From contig DUSJ01000021.1 in the NCBI GenBank assembly GCA_012842645.1, forward strand, positions 1 through 9,679: 9,679 bases of DNA. Reading direction: 5' to 3'. The DNA comes from Clostridiaceae bacterium (GTDB lineage: Bacteria; Bacillota; Clostridia; DSM-8532). Both the position numbers and the translations under genes were made by a program. Of this stretch, positions 7,601-9,679 are shown piece after piece. The notes under the pieces are model-generated. The model saw only the letters and a list, made by a program, of their open reading frames with translations, was not told the origin of the DNA and did not search any database. Positions within the stretch are counted from its first letter, which is position 1; every line of letters starts with the position of its first letter.

Positions 7601-8063
7601 CAGGGTGGATGACCCGATAATAAAGGACAGGAAAGACCTTACAGAGGAAGAGATAGAAAAGGCCATAATGAAGAAACTGAGGATGAAAGGCCTTGTGCTG
7701 GCGGATGTCAGGCTGATAAAGGATATGGATAAGACAATCGAAGGCTCTTCCCTGGTTATTCCGGCCTCCCTGAACAAGGGGGACGTTATTGGGAAAAACT
7801 CGTCCTGCGCCACGCTGGATCAGTTCAGGGTTATGCGCAGGTTTATCCGGCGCCTGCTTAGGAAAATCGGGAATGAGATCGCTGAGGGGAGGACGGATAT
7901 CAGGCCGTGCAAAAAGAAAGGGATCACGGCCTGCGCATACTGCGGGTTCCTTTCTGTGTGCCAGTTCGACGCCGCCAGGAAGGAAAACACATACAGGCTC
8001 TTGTACGATAAATCCGATGATGAGATTTGGGACCTTATAATGAAGGAGACTGCCGATGAGTGA
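4620..8063 (+). CDS. addB: AddB, ATP-dependent helicase/deoxyribonuclease subunit B
   Basis: The 1147-residue B subunit of the AddAB helicase-nuclease, which processes double-strand DNA ends for RecA-dependent recombination; the length fits the family (about 1150-1170 residues). A Walker A loop GRAGSGKT lies at residues 8-15. In characterised AddB the helicase fold does not translocate but takes part in Chi recognition. LFLLGVNDGIFPS (near nt 6388-6430) is a typical AddB segment. The C-terminal RecB-type nuclease has H816 (TFMHAVIERF), D929 (GRIDRIDE) and D946-Y947-K948 (IIDYKSG). Four cysteines, C786 (TSCPFAFY) and C1105, C1108, C1114 (CX2CX5C), match the pattern that holds a [4Fe-4S] cluster bridging the nuclease domain. 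All key residues are present, so it should be active. The ATG is 1 nt after the kinase stop with GGGAG at 4609-4613 as ribosome binding site; the 3' end overlaps addA by 8 nt. Confidence 0.97.
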   Translation: MGLRAVYGRAGSGKTHLFLDEIKEQIRKGAEHPLILLVPEQFSFQAEKSLISAVGTGGIIKAEVLSFQRMAYRIFNEEGGITYPHIHPAGKSMIIYRILDRLKDSLRIFSGACEQDGFVSTVSSLITEFKRYSVTPERLKQAGDELPEGDMLREKLYELSLIFGDFESVLSERYRDSDDDLTLAAKKLSGSRLYDGADIWIDGFNSFTPQEYKMIGELMKKARNVSVSLCCDSLKNEVIGETDVFSPVKHTWKKLAAIAKTNGVDVQESVFAGDELYRFRESPELRHLEKNYYSFPFEVYNKKTRDISLFSAMNIYTEVESAACEIVRLCRDEGLRFRDIAVVTRNLPAYEKFIEIIFSEYEIPYNIDRKTDISNHPLVRLILSMMDIFIENWSYESVFRYLKTGLTKINPGDIDKLENYVLACGIRGSKWLDEKPWDMSTELIPDDRDSEEERKFLDEINGIRIKVIEPLARFRNRTKGKHTAREFCESLFDFLCELDIPGAIEEWIARFRQRGELAAASEYSQVWNTVTELLDQTVEVMGDETFGIERFSSILKIGLGEYSIGTIPAALDRVFVGSAERSRSHEVKALFLLGVNDGIFPSAAMKEGILSDQDRSVLNGLGIELAGDTRTQAFDEQFLVYRTLTLTSRYLRISWPIADQEGRSMRPSVIVSRIKKIFPEVRRDSDIIPRLPDEFDMEWVSRPRPAFRKVVSAIRQKSDGKEINPAWKIVYRWFKDNDEWKEKCGAIKSAFAYRNEAEKISDEKVRLLYGEPVLSSVSRLEKYTSCPFAFYVQYGLGAKERKIFRLAPPDIGTFMHAVIERFSKMVIKGDVTWRTFDREWCRDRVSEIVDEMLEKMQGRGLAASKRYTALAARLKRVVTRTVWLIAEYIRRSSFEPVDYEVGFGEGEKYPPIVIELDSGKRIVLRGRIDRIDELKTGDGKYLSIIDYKSGTKDFRLSDLYYGLQIQLITYMDAIWESEEKKADIPVYPGGMLYFRVDDPIIKDRKDLTEEEIEKAIMKKLRMKGLVLADVRLIKDMDKTIEGSSLVIPASLNKGDVIGKNSSCATLDQFRVMRRFIRRLLRKIGNEIAEGRTDIRPCKKKGITACAYCGFLSVCQFDAARKENTYRLLYDKSDDEIWDLIMKETADE

Positions 8064-9679
8064 AACCAGATGGACGCTTGAACAACTGGATGCCATAACC
8101 GCAAGGGACTGCAGCCTGCTAGTCGCCGCAGCGGCCGGCGCAGGCAAGACTGCGGTTCTGACCGAGCGTGTCATAAGAAAGATAACCGATCCCAATGATC
8201 CGGTGGATATTGACAGGCTGCTGATCGTCACCTTTACAAACGCTGCAGCCTCGGAAATGAGGGAGAGGATAGCTTCGGCCATTTCCGAAGCCCTGGACAG
8301 GGATCCCGGTTCCCGGCTTATCCAGAGACAAATGGCGCTTTTGGGAAAAGCGAGCATCATGACCATCCATTCCTTTTGCATGGATGTGGTACGCGCCAAT
8401 TTCCAGGCCATAGATATAGACCCGAATTTCAGAATCGCTGATGAGACCGAAAGTACGCTTATGAAGCTCGAAGCTCTCGAGGAACTGTTCGAAGAGCAGT
8501 ATGAAAAAGAGGATAACAGGGATTTCTTCGACCTCCTGGAAAGCTACGGGGGAAACCGTGACGACCAGACTGTCATGAATATGGTACTGGACCTGTATGA
8601 TTTCGTACGGAGCAGTCCCTGGCCTGAAAAATGGCTTACTGAAAAGACAGAAGCGCTGAAAGTCCCCGAGGGAACGGATTTTGCATCAACGGTATGGGGC
8701 AAAGTACTCCTTGACTCAGTGAGGATAGAGACAGCAGGCATAGTACATATGCTGGAACAGGCCATCAGGATGCTTGAAACGGCAGGCATCGAAAAGTACC
8801 TGCCGGTTTTCAGGGAAGACCTGTCCGCTTTCGAAAACCTTGGAAGATTCATTGACAGTAAAACAATTCAGAAATCTTCTGACATATGGGACAGCGTTTA
8901 TGATGCTGTAGGCTCGATCGGTTTTTCAAACCTTCCAAGATTACTGAAGAAAGATTACGAATCGGAGCAGATGGAAGAAATCGCGGAACAGGCAAAAAAA
9001 ATACGGGACAGCGTAAAAGCCCGAATGAAAAAGATCAGGGAAAAACTGATGCCTTCACCATCCGCTGAATGCGTCAGCGAGCTTGGTTCAGCATATCCCG
9101 CGATCAGGACCCTGGCTTCGCTGGTTTCCGGTTTTTCAGCCAGATATGATGAAAAGAAGAGAAAAAAATCGGTCCTGGATTTCAGCGACCTGGAGCATTA
9201 TTGTCTCAGGATCCTTTCCGCGGCAGATAATGAAGGGAACATGGTCCCCTCGGACATAGCCCTGAGATACAGGGAACGCTTTTCCGAGATAATGGTGGAC
9301 GAGTACCAGGACAGCAACCTCGTCCAGGAGACCATAATCAACCTTATTTCCAGGGTACAGGCGGGCAAACCAAATATATTCATGGTAGGCGATGTAAAGC
9401 AGAGTATCTACCGGTTCAGGCAGGCAAGACCCGAACTCTTCATGGACAAGTATAACCGTTACCCGGCCGGAAAAGGCGGGCCTTTCAGGAAAATCCTGCT
9501 GTATAAAAACTTCAGAAGCCGAAAAAATGTTGTTGATTCAGTGAACTATATCTTTGGCCAGATCATGTCGAAAAGCGCCGGCGAGCTGGATTATACCGTG
9601 GAAGAAGCCCTGAACCCGGGAGCGAGTTACCCGGATCCGGAAAACGAAAACGTGGTCTGCGGCGGAATGACCGAGATCC
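8056..9679 (+). CDS. addA: AddA, ATP-dependent helicase/nuclease subunit A, 3'-partial
   Basis: The N-terminal 541 residues of the UvrD-like 3'-5' helicase and nuclease subunit of AddAB; the frame is open to the right edge. A typical AddA has about 1200-1250 residues, so more than half, including the later helicase motifs and the C-terminal nuclease, lies outside. Visible superfamily 1 motifs in order: Q-motif-like WTLEQLDAI (residues 6-14), Walker A AAAGAGKT (25-32), motif Ia VTFTNAAASEMRERI (58-72), TIHSFC (103-108), the DFSDLE segment (375-380), Walker B DEYQD (415-419), motif III VGDVKQSIYRFR (444-455), and KNFRS (484-488) of motif IV. The start is ATG at 8056, inside the end of addB (8-nt overlap, ATGAGTGA), with AAGGAG at 8043-8048 seven nt upstream. 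This arrangement implies translational coupling and a balanced supply of the two subunits. Confidence 0.97.
   Translation, partial: MSETRWTLEQLDAITARDCSLLVAAAAGAGKTAVLTERVIRKITDPNDPVDIDRLLIVTFTNAAASEMRERIASAISEALDRDPGSRLIQRQMALLGKASIMTIHSFCMDVVRANFQAIDIDPNFRIADETESTLMKLEALEELFEEQYEKEDNRDFFDLLESYGGNRDDQTVMNMVLDLYDFVRSSPWPEKWLTEKTEALKVPEGTDFASTVWGKVLLDSVRIETAGIVHMLEQAIRMLETAGIEKYLPVFREDLSAFENLGRFIDSKTIQKSSDIWDSVYDAVGSIGFSNLPRLLKKDYESEQMEEIAEQAKKIRDSVKARMKKIREKLMPSPSAECVSELGSAYPAIRTLASLVSGFSARYDEKKRKKSVLDFSDLEHYCLRILSAADNEGNMVPSDIALRYRERFSEIMVDEYQDSNLVQETIINLISRVQAGKPNIFMVGDVKQSIYRFRQARPELFMDKYNRYPAGKGGPFRKILLYKNFRSRKNVVDSVNYIFGQIMSKSAGELDYTVEEALNPGASYPDPENENVVCGGMTEI

Noticed and set aside
7464..8411. 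315-codon open frame on the minus strand across the addB-addA junction
   Set aside because: It is antisense to two well-supported genes, its product has no family features, and it reflects the codon composition of addB and addA.
1..9679. CRISPR array, tRNA or rRNA genes, transposase gene, or a new defence system
   Set aside because: No regularly spaced repeats, cloverleaf or rRNA-like stretches, or transposase motifs were seen. The helicase-nuclease genes are standard addB and addA with all expected motifs, not a new defence module.

Overview
The window looks like a chromosomal segment of a low- to mid-GC Firmicute, most likely a Clostridia member. The reasons are an addB-addA recombination-repair pair (used by many Firmicutes instead of recBCD), strong AGGAG-type ribosome binding sites, frequent AGG and ATA codons, and a ferredoxin-type aldo/keto reductase of a kind common in anaerobes. 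I cannot name a genus from the sequence alone.

Layout. (1) Positions 2-2407, plus strand: the 3' part of a large FtsX/MacB-type ABC transporter permease whose start lies left of the window. (2) Positions 2408-2561: a short convergent intergenic region with two strong hairpins. One is a plausible terminator. The other, a GC-rich palindrome, looks like a dispersed repeat. (3) Positions 2562-3722, minus strand: a single-gene unit for an aldo/keto reductase with two C-terminal [4Fe-4S] motifs, with its own RBS and a good candidate promoter. (4) Positions 3723-4033: a divergent intergenic region with small inverted and direct repeats and a motif that resembles a dispersed repeat remnant. (5) Positions 4034 to the right edge, plus strand: a tightly packed operon of a uridine-kinase-like P-loop kinase, addB (complete) and addA (5' part only; the gene runs off the window). 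The kinase and addB are 1 nt apart, and addB and addA overlap by 8 nt.

How the genes work together. AddA (helicase plus nuclease) and AddB (inactive-helicase fold plus a second, Fe-S-stabilised nuclease) form the AddAB helicase-nuclease that resects double-strand DNA ends for RecA-dependent repair. The kinase ahead of them is co-directional and very probably co-transcribed, but nothing in its sequence ties it to DNA repair. The permease and the reductase are separate units with no visible link to the operon.

I found no CRISPR array, tRNA, rRNA, transposase gene or obvious new multi-gene system. The most useful second looks are the kinase-addBA linkage, the two repeat-like palindromic elements, and the low-GC extracellular part of the permease.
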